Positions 44,640-53,395 of a stretch of DNA of 64,000 nucleotides are shown piece after piece. The stretch's first letter is position 1; every line of letters begins with the position of its first letter. This DNA comes from an uncultured Lachnospiraceae bacterium. GTDB taxonomy: Bacteria; Bacillota; Clostridia; Lachnospirales; Lachnospiraceae. The translations under genes and the position numbers were made by a program. Under the pieces are notes generated by a model. That model was not told the DNA's origin, did not search any database, and was given only the letters and a program-made list of their open reading frames with translations. The stretch covers positions 62,001-126,000 of the forward strand of contig CAKXYI010000003.1 of NCBI GenBank assembly GCA_934899185.1, in the 5' to 3' direction.

Positions 44640-45788
44640 TTATACACCGAAAATAGCCATAAATACACCAGCGGCAACTGCTGTACCGATAACTCCGGCA
44701 ACGTTTGGTCCCATTGCATGCATCAACAGGAAGTTGGTAGGATCTTCTTCTGCGCCGACCTTCTGTGATACACGTGCTGCCATAGGTACCGCCGATACAC
44801 CTGCGGAACCGATGAGCGGATTGATCTTGCCCTTTGTAAGGAAGCAAAGCAACTTACCAAAGAGTACACCCGCTGCGGTACCAACTGCAAAGGCAACCAG
44901 ACCCAAAATAACGATTTTGATTGTTGTCATATTCAGGAAGGCTTCTGCACTTGTAGATGCACCTACAGAAGTTCCCAGCAAGATAACAACGATATACATA
45001 AGAGCATTGGATGCAGTCTCGGTCAACTGACGAACCACGCCTGACTCACGGAAAAGGTTACCTAACATCAGCATACCAACCAGTGGTGCTGTGGTAGGAA
45101 GCAGTAAACATACGATAATGGTTACTACGATCGGGAATAAGATCTTTTCCAACTTGGAAACCGGACGCAGATTCTCCATATGGATCGCACGTTCCTTTTT
45201 CGTTGTAAATAACTTCATGATCGGTGGCTGGATAATCGGCACAAGTGCCATGTAAGAATATGCCGCCACCGCGATCGGTCCCATCAGACTACTCTGCCCT
45301 AACTTACCGGCAAGGAAGATAGATGTCGGACCATCGGCACCACCAATGATGGAAACAGCAGCTGCTGCCTGATCACTGAATCCAAGCAGGATAGCCAGAA
45401 GATATGCGGTAAAGATACCAAACTGTGCTGCCGCACCGAGCAGGAAACTAATCGGATTGGCGATCAAAGGACCGAAGTCAGTCATCGCACCAACGCCAAG
45501 GAAAATAAGGGATGGCAGGATTGACCACTCGTCCAATGTATAAAAGTAATAAAGCAAACCGCCTACACCGTTAGACGTTTCCTCCGGGCTTGCAATAATA
45601 TCCGGGTAGATATTAACAAGAAGCATACCAAAAGCGATTGGAACCAGAAGTAATGGTTCAAATCCCTTGCGGATAGCCAAATACAAGAACACGCACGCAA
45701 CTGCGATCATGATAAAGTTCTTGTAGTCCAAATTTGCAAACGCCGTCTGGGATAGAAGGTTACTTAACGTTTCTATAACGTAACTCAT
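44640..45788 (-). CDS. oadB: Sodium-translocating decarboxylase beta subunit
   Basis: A 382-residue membrane protein with about ten spans. Signatures are [33 protein letters not shown] with the key Asp, and [15 protein letters not shown]. It decarboxylates carboxybiotin and exports sodium. It is shared by oxaloacetate, methylmalonyl-CoA and glutaconyl-CoA systems. It lies between the biotin carrier and the OadA-type gene. Confidence 0.95.
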   Translation of the reverse strand: MSYVIETLSNLLSQTAFANLDYKNFIMIAVACVFLYLAIRKGFEPLLLVPIAFGMLLVNIYPDIIASPEETSNGVGGLLYYFYTLDEWSILPSLIFLGVGAMTDFGPLIANPISFLLGAAAQFGIFTAYLLAILLGFSDQAAAAVSIIGGADGPTSIFLAGKLGQSSLMGPIAVAAYSYMALVPIIQPPIMKLFTTKKERAIHMENLRPVSKLEKILFPIVVTIIVCLLLPTTAPLVGMLMLGNLFRESGVVRQLTETASNALMYIVVILLGTSVGASTSAEAFLNMTTIKIVILGLVAFAVGTAAGVLFGKLLCFLTKGKINPLIGSAGVSAVPMAARVSQKVGAEEDPTNFLLMHAMGPNVAGVIGTAVAAGVFMAIFGV

Positions 45789-45820
45789 GAATTGTTCCTC
45801 CTAATAATACCTGTTGCCTG

Positions 45821-46177
45821 TTACTCATTCATTGTTGCAAGCAGATCGCCTGATTCTACAGCCTGTCCTTCTGCTACATCAATTGTTGCAACCACACCAT
45901 CCTTAGGTGCAACAACAGGAGTCTCCATCTTCATAACTTCAAGAACTAATACGGTATCGCCAGCCTTAACCTGTGTCCCAGGAGTTGCTTCTAACTTAAA
46001 TACCTTTCCGGCTGCGCCTGCTTCGATTTTGATGCTTCCAGCGCCAGATGCAGCCTTAGGTGCTGCCGCCTTTGGTGCAGGTGCGCTTGCAGCGACCGGT
46101 GCTGCTCCTGTGCTTCCCTTTTCTTCTACAGTAACATCATAAACATTTCCATTTACAGTAATTGTATAATTCTTCAT
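45821..46177 (-). CDS. Biotin carrier protein of the decarboxylase
   Basis: A 118-residue biotinyl carrier. An Ala/Pro-rich linker (residues 25-50) separates an N-terminal strand from the biotinyl domain, whose VLEVMKMETPVVAP holds the Lys that receives biotin. It corresponds to MmdC/GcdC. AGGAGG precedes the ATG; it lies 17 bp after the OadG-family gene and 32 bp before oadB. Confidence 0.95.
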   Translation of the reverse strand: MKNYTITVNGNVYDVTVEEKGSTGAAPVAASAPAPKAAAPKAASGAGSIKIEAGAAGKVFKLEATPGTQVKAGDTVLVLEVMKMETPVVAPKDGVVATIDVAEGQAVESGDLLATMNE

Positions 46178-46194
46178 TTATAAATCCTCCTAAA

Positions 46195-46908
46195 TTAATA
46201 TCTTCTCTTGATGGAACGTACTACAAAGTCATCTGTAGAACTTCCTGTGCTTGCAGCGATTGCTGCAGCAATAACTGCGATCAATTCTGTGTCATCCGTC
46301 TCCTCTGCGGCAGCCGATGCAGCCGGAGCAATCTTGACAGCCGGAGCACTTTCTTCCTTAGAGAACTTTGCCTGAATGACCGGGATCACCTTAAACGCAC
46401 TGATGACCAGTGAGATCAAAATCAGGATCACAAATACGATGGTGATTGACATGACCGTATTAAGTCCTGCCTTTGCCATCGTCTCGCCCAGAGAATAAAC
46501 GATCTCAACATTGATCGCTGTCGTCTCCAGACTGTTGGCGTTGATAACATAAGTAAGTTTGATGTCTCGCTTGGTATAAGAGATCGTCTCTACAGCAGAA
46601 ATCGTCTTTCCTGCCTTTGTTACGCTAAAATCCTTATATCCAACAAAATCTCCGATCTGTGGCTGTACATCAATCCACTGTTCCATCAGATCAGCATAGA
46701 TCTTACCATCCTCCTGAGATGCATAGTAAGAATAGTACTGTTCGCTCTCGTTTGCATCGAGTCCTTCCAAAACTCCTGCTGTCTGCTCACATGCGCTTTG
46801 TAACTGTTCCTCAGACAAACCATTCAGATCTACCTGACTCTTACCGCAGGAGCATAACGCGAGCATACATACTAAAGTACTGACCATTAATATGATTTTC
46901 TTTTTCAT
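46195..46908 (-). CDS. OadG-family subunit with large lipoprotein-like N-terminal domain
   Basis: A 237-residue protein. A signal peptide ends LALCSC with Cys near residue 22, so it is probably a lipoprotein; an outside domain (residues 23-145) has no recognised fold; a membrane span (about 155-175) and a short OadG-like cytoplasmic part follow. OadG/MmdD usually have only the span and tail, about 80-130 residues. The role would be to hold the decarboxylase on the beta subunit. It lies 12 bp after the MmdA-type gene. Confidence 0.8.
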   Translation of the reverse strand: MKKKIILMVSTLVCMLALCSCGKSQVDLNGLSEEQLQSACEQTAGVLEGLDANESEQYYSYYASQEDGKIYADLMEQWIDVQPQIGDFVGYKDFSVTKAGKTISAVETISYTKRDIKLTYVINANSLETTAINVEIVYSLGETMAKAGLNTVMSITIVFVILILISLVISAFKVIPVIQAKFSKEESAPAVKIAPAASAAAEETDDTELIAVIAAAIAASTGSSTDDFVVRSIKRRY

Positions 46909-46920
46909 ATGCTCACCTTT

Positions 46921-48348
46921 CTATTTTGTTCCGTGTTTCTTGTATGGACCATCTACCCTCTTTGTAAAGAGCATCTCGAATCCGGCGATCAGATACTTTC
47001 TAGCATCTGCCGGCTCTACGATACGATCTACATAACCACGTCTTGCAGCATTTGCCACACCGCAATTCGTGTTTGCATATTTCTCAGCCTTTGCAGCGAT
47101 CACATCTGCGGAAGCATCTGCGTACATGATCTTGGCTGCAAGTTCAGCATCCATCGGTGCAACATCTGCATCAGCGAAAGCAAATACGAGGTCTGCCCCG
47201 AGTGATTTTGCGTTCATGGTCACATAAGCGCTGCCAAATGCCTGTCCACAGAGGAAAGAGATCTTTGGTACTGTGGCATTTGCGAATGCATATACCATCT
47301 TGCCAAGAGCCTTTGCCAGATGCTTTTCAGCACATACGGAAGCCTCGTAACCTGTTGTATTTGTGAGAGAAAGAACCGGAATATCAAAAGCATCACAGAA
47401 AGAAACGAAATCTGCTGCCTTTTCGCATCCGTCAGCTGTAAGTTTTGTTCCAAGATCTACGACTTCGTCATCTGCCATAGTCTCCTCGCGGTTGCCTACC
47501 ACGCCAACGGTAATACCGTTTAACTTGATGAAACCGGTAAGCATTTCTTTTGCGAATCCAGCCTTGGTCTCAACGAAGAGATGATTGTCTGAGATCTCCT
47601 CTGCAAAAAGTGCAAGATTTTTGACCTTGCCATCTAAACCTTCTGCGGCACGATTGAGATCATCCATACATTCCTCAACACAGCCTTCTTCGACATTGCA
47701 TCCCGGAAGGATGGTAACAAAACGGCGGATCTCTTCCATGACCTCTGCCTCATCACCGACAAAATCAACATTGCCAGCCTCTGCATACTGGAAGTCTGCG
47801 CTTGCTGTGTCAAGTTTGTCCGCACGATTGCCGGAAATGGCATCTGCAGAATTGACAAATAACTTGGCATCCTTTGTCATAAGTGCGAAATCGCTGACAG
47901 AAGTAAGTACGCTGAGTCCACCGCCACAAGAGCCGAAAACACCCATGATCTGTGGGATCACGCCTGATGCAGCAACTGCCTTTGCATAAATAGATCCAAT
48001 GCTCTCAAGTGCATCTACAGATTCCTGTAATCTGACACCTGTGGAATCCAAAAGTCCAATGACCGGTGCTCCCATCTTCATAGCCATATCATACACTGAC
48101 ATGATCTTCTTCGCATGCATCTCTCCAATGCTTCCACTTAATACAGAAGCGTCCTGGCTGAATACAAATACCAGATTGCCATCGATCAGACCATGTCCGA
48201 TCACTACACCATCAGAAGGTGTCTGCTGCTGGTTCAGATCAAAATCAGTATTTCTTGATGTTACCAGCGCGCCTAATTCGACAAAACTGTGCTCATCAAG
48301 TAATTCATTCATCCTCTGAATAGCAGGATTGTTTGTTACATTACTCAT
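46921..48348 (-). CDS. Acyl-CoA carboxyltransferase-family subunit (MmdA-like)
   Basis: A 475-residue carboxyl transferase of the PCCB/MmdA type, with PVIGLLDSTGVRLQE, GVFGSCGGGLSVLTS, FLCGQAFGSAYVTMN and ADADVAPMDAELAAKIM. It would use an acyl-CoA such as methylmalonyl-CoA as CO2 donor, although typical MmdA proteins are about 510 residues and better conserved, so the substrate is uncertain. The ATG at 48348 is fixed by GGAGG upstream. It is first in an operon with a promoter at 48394-48422. Confidence 0.88.
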   Translation of the reverse strand: MSNVTNNPAIQRMNELLDEHSFVELGALVTSRNTDFDLNQQQTPSDGVVIGHGLIDGNLVFVFSQDASVLSGSIGEMHAKKIMSVYDMAMKMGAPVIGLLDSTGVRLQESVDALESIGSIYAKAVAASGVIPQIMGVFGSCGGGLSVLTSVSDFALMTKDAKLFVNSADAISGNRADKLDTASADFQYAEAGNVDFVGDEAEVMEEIRRFVTILPGCNVEEGCVEECMDDLNRAAEGLDGKVKNLALFAEEISDNHLFVETKAGFAKEMLTGFIKLNGITVGVVGNREETMADDEVVDLGTKLTADGCEKAADFVSFCDAFDIPVLSLTNTTGYEASVCAEKHLAKALGKMVYAFANATVPKISFLCGQAFGSAYVTMNAKSLGADLVFAFADADVAPMDAELAAKIMYADASADVIAAKAEKYANTNCGVANAARRGYVDRIVEPADARKYLIAGFEMLFTKRVDGPYKKHGTK

Positions 48349-48368
48349 GCTACTTTTCCTCCATATAT

Positions 48369-48385
48369 ATAAATTCAAAATTTAT
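48369..48385. promoter_or_regulatory. Palindrome between decarboxylase promoter and start codon
   Basis: ATAAATT and AATTTAT flank a 3-bp centre, a perfect inverted repeat directly downstream of the -10 region. Position suits a repressor operator; the protein is unknown. Confidence 0.4.
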
Positions 48386-48393
48386 CTACTGTA

Positions 48394-48422
48394 ATAATAA
48401 CGTTTTGTCCTTCCTTTTTCAA
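48394..48422 (-). promoter_or_regulatory. Promoter of the decarboxylase operon
   Basis: On the minus strand TTGAAA (48422-48417) and TATTAT (48399-48394) are 17 bp apart, about 46 bp before the MmdA-like start. Confidence 0.7.
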
Positions 48423-48476
48423 CCATTTTTGTTAATTATTTCACTATATTTTCACAAAGTTTTTTGCTGTCTTTTA

Positions 48477-49721
48477 TCAGAAAAACATAGCCCATTTTTT
48501 CAGGGTTGCCCGGAAGAACCAAGGCATATTTTTTGCTGCAAGATTATCCTCCAAAAGGATGTCACAAGTATCTATGACCACATCATCCACCAGAAGTTCT
48601 GCGTTTCCGATTGCCCGAAGCCCCTTGCCTGTCGCTTCAATACTGCGCGGATAATGTAAGCGGATCGCCATGGTCTCCCAATCTGCCAAAAGGACTTCTT
48701 TTCGCATATCCGTCAGTTGTGGCATGGCAGACTTTTGGGTTTTAAGATCATAGTCCGGGTTCTGGGAACCGTGGAGCCTTACACTTTGTAGCCTCTCTGC
48801 CGGATCCACGACCTTGCGCATCTGATAATTGGTCGTGGCATATTGGTAGATCTTATTGCAATCCTGCCATTTATAGGTCTTATTATTTGGCCAGCCACTC
48901 GCCAGCAAGGCAATGACGAATTTCCGCCCGTCGGAAGAAAGTGAAGTCACATAGCAGTATCCGGCATCCGCGGTAAATCCTGTCTTTCCCGACAGGCAGT
49001 CGGGATTCTGGCTCAAATAGGCATTGTGGTTAGTGCAGGAAAAACTCCGTGTCCCCGGGACCATACTGCCATCTGCCTGCTCCGTCAGCGACGAAAAAGA
49101 ATAGGCATTTGTCTGCGTGATCTCTAAAAATCGCTCCGCACGGGGCGACTGCCAAGTGCAGTAGCGCATGATAAGTGCCAGATCATGTGCTGTCGTGCCA
49201 TGGGTATCTTCTCCAACCGAAGCGTCCAGACCGTTTGGTGTCAAAAAACAGGTATTGCTACAGCCCAGTTCTTTAGCCTTTTCATTCATCAGAGTAGAAA
49301 AGCCCTCCACGCTCCCGCCAATGTGTTCTGCGATCGCCACGGCAGAATCATTATGGGATTCCAACATGAGAGAATACAAAAGGTCTTTGAGGTAATACCG
49401 CTCGCCTTCCTCGATATTTAACTGCACATTGGGCATGGATGCCGCATAGGCAGATACCGTGACGATATCCTCTTCTTTTCCGTTTTCCAGTGCCAGAATA
49501 CAGGTCATGATCTTGGTCGTACTGGCGTTGGCGCGCTTGCACTCTCCCTCTTTTTCATAAAGTACCCTGCCGCTGTCTCCATCTAAAAGCACCGCAGACA
49601 AAGCATGGATAGAATTTGCATCGATCGTTTGCTTTTCTGCTGCGCAGATGGTTTGCGGCTGCCATAATAGGATGGCAAAAAGGACAATAAAAAAAGACCG
49701 CATCTTTTTTATAAAAGGCAA
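48477..49721 (-). CDS. D-alanyl-D-alanine carboxypeptidase (DacF-like)
   Basis: A 414-residue low-molecular-weight PBP with signal peptide (residues 1-28, ending CAA), SxxK as STTK, SHND (SxN) and LSGKTGFTADAGYC (KTG). It trims the last D-Ala of stem peptides. The start is a TTG at 49721: AGGAGG lies 8 nt upstream and there is no ATG there. It is 75 bp after scpB and may share the scpAB promoter; scpAB-dacF neighbours are common in Firmicutes. Confidence 0.93.
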   Translation of the reverse strand: MPFIKKMRSFFIVLFAILLWQPQTICAAEKQTIDANSIHALSAVLLDGDSGRVLYEKEGECKRANASTTKIMTCILALENGKEEDIVTVSAYAASMPNVQLNIEEGERYYLKDLLYSLMLESHNDSAVAIAEHIGGSVEGFSTLMNEKAKELGCSNTCFLTPNGLDASVGEDTHGTTAHDLALIMRYCTWQSPRAERFLEITQTNAYSFSSLTEQADGSMVPGTRSFSCTNHNAYLSQNPDCLSGKTGFTADAGYCYVTSLSSDGRKFVIALLASGWPNNKTYKWQDCNKIYQYATTNYQMRKVVDPAERLQSVRLHGSQNPDYDLKTQKSAMPQLTDMRKEVLLADWETMAIRLHYPRSIEATGKGLRAIGNAELLVDDVVIDTCDILLEDNLAAKNMPWFFRATLKKWAMFF

Positions 49722-49796
49722 GACAAAATCCTCCCAACCGGGCTTTATAAAAAATTATGAGATCTTCTTTCTTTTATGACATTTTGGGTAGAAAAA

Positions 49797-50369
49797 TTAT
49801 TCTCCGCCTACATCCAGTTTGATTTCCTGCTCAGCCTCCTGCTTAAAGGTCTCCATCTGGTCGGTCGTCGGCGTCGGCAGTTCATCAATGGAAGATACGC
49901 CAAAGGAACGTAAGAATTCTTCTGTGGTTCCAAAGAGCATCGGACGTCCCGGTGCATCCAGACGTCCAAGTTCGGTCACAAGGGAATATTCCACCAGTTT
50001 GCTGACGGCATGATCGCTGGATACGCCTCGTATCTTTTCGATCTCCGATTTGGTGATCGGCTGCTTGTAGGCAATGATGGATAAAGTCTCCAAAAGGACA
50101 TCCGTCAACACCTGCTTGCGAGGCTGCTTGGCCATGCGGATCAGGTATTCATAGAGTTCCGGCTTCGTGCACATCTGGTAAGAACCGTCCAGTTCCGTCA
50201 GTTGCACTCCGCGTCCTTCCTCCGCCCATGTTTCTTTCATATGTTCCAATGCCTTTACGACATCTTTTGTCTCTACTTCCAGTGCTTTTGCGATACGTGA
50301 CGGTTCCACCGCCTCGCCAAAGGTAAAAAGAATCCCTTCTATGATGGATTCCATCTGTTTTTGATCCAT
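49797..50369 (-). CDS. scpB: Segregation and condensation protein ScpB
   Basis: A 190-residue ScpB with tandem winged helices: MESIIEGILFTFGEAVEPSR and VLLETLSIIAYKQPITKSEI, followed by RGVSSDHAVSKLVE and LFGTTEEFLR. With ScpA and SMC it forms the bacterial condensin. It follows scpA by 15 bp. Confidence 0.97.
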   Translation of the reverse strand: MDQKQMESIIEGILFTFGEAVEPSRIAKALEVETKDVVKALEHMKETWAEEGRGVQLTELDGSYQMCTKPELYEYLIRMAKQPRKQVLTDVLLETLSIIAYKQPITKSEIEKIRGVSSDHAVSKLVEYSLVTELGRLDAPGRPMLFGTTEEFLRSFGVSSIDELPTPTTDQMETFKQEAEQEIKLDVGGE

Positions 50370-50384
50370 AACGTCACTCCTATT

Positions 50385-51134
50385 CTATGCCGCAATCTTC
50401 GACTCGATCAGAATATCATCAAAGGTGTGCTCCTGCGAGATCAGGATCTTTCCCGATTTCATCAATTCCAATATTGCCAAGAAAGTCACGATCACTTCCA
50501 TCTTACTGCTCTGTTTTTCCAATAACTGACGAAAACTAAAGTTTTTATGTTGACTGGCATACTCTGACAAGTATCCCATCTTGTCCTCCAATGAAACTTC
50601 TTCCTTGCGGATCTCTCCGAATTTGGAACGGATGGGATCGATCTTATCCTTCTGTCGTTTCAAAACGGATTTAAAAATATCGTTTAACTGGTTTAGGGTC
50701 ATGTCTGATACCAGTTCCTTGGTATCAATGGGCGGAGTGTATGCCAGAACCTCCTCCGGAACGGTCGGCTCTTTGTAAAAAATATGGGAGGCATCCACCT
50801 GCCGATCCTTTAGTTCAAACGCCATGCATTTATATAATTTATATTCCAGTAACTGTTGCACCAGTTCTGCCCGCGGATCTTCCTCATCCTCTTCCTCGGT
50901 AGGATCTGCCGGGAGCAGCATCTTAGACTTGATATCCAGAAGTGTCGCAGCCATAACCATGAACTCACTGACGACATTCAGATCGTGCTTTTGCATCTGC
51001 CGGATATATTCCATATACTGATTTGTGATCTCCACAATAGGAATATCATAAATACTGACTTTGTTCTTATCTAACAGGTGTAAAAGAAGATCCAGAGGTC
51101 CTTCAAACACCTGTAACTTGAATTCTAATTCCAT
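50385..51134 (-). CDS. scpA: Segregation and condensation protein ScpA (kleisin)
   Basis: A 249-residue kleisin with N-terminal FEGPLDLLLHLLDKNKVSIY, an acidic middle and a C-terminal winged helix (VTFLAILELMKSGKILISQE). The ATG at 51134 is chosen because AGAGG lies just upstream and because a longer frame from TTG 51191 would begin inside the -35 element of the promoter. It is the first gene of scpA-scpB and probably the carboxypeptidase gene. Confidence 0.97.
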   Translation of the reverse strand: MELEFKLQVFEGPLDLLLHLLDKNKVSIYDIPIVEITNQYMEYIRQMQKHDLNVVSEFMVMAATLLDIKSKMLLPADPTEEEDEEDPRAELVQQLLEYKLYKCMAFELKDRQVDASHIFYKEPTVPEEVLAYTPPIDTKELVSDMTLNQLNDIFKSVLKRQKDKIDPIRSKFGEIRKEEVSLEDKMGYLSEYASQHKNFSFRQLLEKQSSKMEVIVTFLAILELMKSGKILISQEHTFDDILIESKIAA

Positions 51135-51162
51135 ATGCCTACCTCTTTGCAAAATCCTTACT

Positions 51163-51191
51163 ATTATATCGGGTTTTCCCATGAATTTCAA
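51163..51191 (-). promoter_or_regulatory. Promoter of scpAB
   Basis: On the minus strand TTGAAA (51191-51186) and TATAAT (51168-51163) are 17 bp apart. The 15 bp at 51161-51175 are identical to the zapA promoter at 22989-23003. Confidence 0.82.
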
Positions 51192-51256
51192 GTTTTTGGC
51201 ATAGGAGACATTTCTTTTTATATACTAGGTAATAATGCTATTTCCTGAGGTATTTT

Positions 51257-52465
51257 ATGAAATCCTATAAATCCCTCCTGTGCCTGCTTTTATCGCTTCT
51301 TTTACTCCTGCCTCTTTTTTGCCTGCCTGTGCTTGCAGAAGATAGCGGAGAAACTACGGATCAAGCCCTGCCCCTATCCTGCCCTTCTGCGGTTCTGATG
51401 GAAACCTCGACCGGCTGTATCTTATACGAAAAGGATGCGACTGCAAGGCTTCCCATGGCGAGTGTGACCAAAGTCATGACCCTGCTTTTGATCTTTGAAG
51501 CCATAGAAAACGGCCAGATTTCGCTGGAAACACAGGTGACTGTTTCGGAACATGCCGCCTCTATGGGCGGATCACAGGTCTTTTTAGAAGCCGGTGAGGT
51601 CCAGACCGTAGAGACACTGATCAAATGTATCAGCATCGCCTCTGCCAACGATGCCGCCGTTGCCATGGCAGAGACCGTCGCCGGTTCGGAAGAAGCCTTT
51701 GTTTCCCTTATGAACGAAAAAGCCGCCACGCTTTCTCTGGAAAACACACATTTTGTAAACTGCTGTGGTCTGGATGACACCGACCACTACTCCTGTGCCA
51801 AGGACCTTGCCCTCTTAAGCCGCCAGTTGATCCTGCGTTTTCCAGCCATCTACGACTATTGCCAGATCTGGCAGGAGGATATTACCCATACGACCAAGAA
51901 AGGACAGACTCCTTTTACGCTGACCAATACCAATAAACTGCTCAAATCCTATCCCTACGCCACAGGACTTAAGACCGGCTCGACCAGCCTTGCCAAATTC
52001 TGTCTGTCCGCCACAGCCAGCAAAGATAATATCGATCTCATCGCTGTGATCATGGCGGCACCGACCTCCAAAGACCGCATTCGGGATGCCCAATCACTGT
52101 TTGCCTATGGTTTTGCCAACACTGCCATTTATCAGGACAAAACGACCGAAAAGATCCTACAGATCCCGGTCAAAAAAGGAGTCTCCGATACCCTGCATGC
52201 GGTTGCTAAGCAGGATTTTTCCTATCTGGATCAAAAGAAGGCAGATCTCAGTCAGATCACCAGCAAACAAAATCTCCCTGAAAGCCTCACGGCTCCCGTC
52301 AAAAAGGGAGATACCGTCGGATCCATCGACTATTACCTGGGTGACAAGCAGATCGGATCCATCCCGGTCATAGCCAAGGAGTCCATTGCCGCAGCCGGTT
52401 ATGGAGATATTTTACAGGAAATGCTCTGCTATTACTGCTTTGCATCCAAGAGTGTCGGCAGGTAA
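51257..52465 (+). CDS. D-alanyl-D-alanine carboxypeptidase (second paralogue)
   Basis: A 402-residue DacA/DacF-type enzyme with a signal peptide (about residues 1-27, ending VLA), SVTK (SxxK), SAND (SxN) and LKTGSTS (KTG), then the C-terminal beta domain with ESLTAPVKKGDTVG. It is a paralogue of the gene at 48477-49721. GAGG lies upstream of the ATG. Its last 34 bases overlap the end of the convergent subtilisin gene. Confidence 0.95.
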   Translation: MKSYKSLLCLLLSLLLLLPLFCLPVLAEDSGETTDQALPLSCPSAVLMETSTGCILYEKDATARLPMASVTKVMTLLLIFEAIENGQISLETQVTVSEHAASMGGSQVFLEAGEVQTVETLIKCISIASANDAAVAMAETVAGSEEAFVSLMNEKAATLSLENTHFVNCCGLDDTDHYSCAKDLALLSRQLILRFPAIYDYCQIWQEDITHTTKKGQTPFTLTNTNKLLKSYPYATGLKTGSTSLAKFCLSATASKDNIDLIAVIMAAPTSKDRIRDAQSLFAYGFANTAIYQDKTTEKILQIPVKKGVSDTLHAVAKQDFSYLDQKKADLSQITSKQNLPESLTAPVKKGDTVGSIDYYLGDKQIGSIPVIAKESIAAAGYGDILQEMLCYYCFASKSVGR

Positions 52466-53316
52466 ATCGTACCCCAGTTGCCGCCTCCGTCCATATGTCC
52501 CCGCTTCGCCCGTTCGTAGAGGCGGAGTTTGACATCGACCGGGCTAAGATATGGTTCCTGTTGTAAGAGCAGGGCAATGGCTCCCGTTACAACAGGAACT
52601 GACATGGAAGTGCCGGTCTTTTTTACATACCAGCCCTGCTTGCTGCAACTGGTGATATTACTTCCCGGGGCATAGATCTCCGGTTTCTTGACACAATCCG
52701 CTGTCGGTCCGCGCCCGCTGTAATCGCTTGGAGAAAAAATGCCCTGCCGATAATCTGCACTGCCTACCGTTATGACCTTGGGCTGGGTGCCCGGTATGGT
52801 GACACTCCCCCTGCCCGGTCCATTATTGCCTGCCGCACATACTGTGACAATACCTTTGTCCCAGGCGGCTTCCACCGCGCCCAGCAGGTCTCTCTGCCAG
52901 TCTTTGGCAACACTTTTGATCAGACCGACCGAAATATTTAAAATGCGGATATGGTACTTTTCCTGCATCTGCATACACCAATAGATTGCCGCGATAAAGT
53001 CCTCTATGCGACCGTCGCCCTGATGGTTCAGGACCTTTCCTATGATCAGATTGCTGTGTGCCGCAATCCCGCGATACCTGCCTTTGGAACGCAGGCCACT
53101 GCCGGAACTGATGCCCGCAATATGGGTACCATGTCCGTAATCGTCATATAAGCCCTGACGTTCCTCAACAAAATCCCGAAACAGAACAATACGTTTTCCA
53201 AAATCCGGGTGTGCTTCCACACCGCTATCTAAAATACATACACCGACCGGCTGGTCTCTTTCCCCCAGCCGATCCATGTTTTCTTCAAACCCTATCCAAT
53301 GCCTTACCTGATTCAT
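52432..53316 (-). CDS. S8 family subtilisin-like serine protease without prodomain
   Basis: A 294-residue S8 protease. The triad is complete: D30 in CILDSGVEAHPDF, H62 in GHGTHIAG and S237 in GTSMSVP, with the oxyanion Asn in AAGNNG (N164). There is no signal peptide or propeptide, so a cytoplasmic intracellular-type subtilisin is likely. The start has only a weak ribosome site. Its last 34 bases overlap the carboxypeptidase gene on the other strand, and it lies just downstream of the pnp terminator. Confidence 0.92.
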   Translation of the reverse strand: MNQVRHWIGFEENMDRLGERDQPVGVCILDSGVEAHPDFGKRIVLFRDFVEERQGLYDDYGHGTHIAGISSGSGLRSKGRYRGIAAHSNLIIGKVLNHQGDGRIEDFIAAIYWCMQMQEKYHIRILNISVGLIKSVAKDWQRDLLGAVEAAWDKGIVTVCAAGNNGPGRGSVTIPGTQPKVITVGSADYRQGIFSPSDYSGRGPTADCVKKPEIYAPGSNITSCSKQGWYVKKTGTSMSVPVVTGAIALLLQQEPYLSPVDVKLRLYERAKRGHMDGGGNWGTIYLPTLLDAKQ

Positions 53317-53346
53317 CTGTATTTTTTCGCTTTTTTTCAGTATATG

Positions 53347-53381
53347 AAAAAAACTCCCATCGGTTCAAACCGATGAGAGTT
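53347..53381 (-). terminator. Terminator of pnp
   Basis: AACTCCCATCGG and CCGATGAGAGTT pair around a 6-nt loop with one mismatch and end in a T run on the minus strand, 15 bp after the pnp stop. Confidence 0.92.
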
Positions 53382-53395
53382 CCTGTATTTATAGA

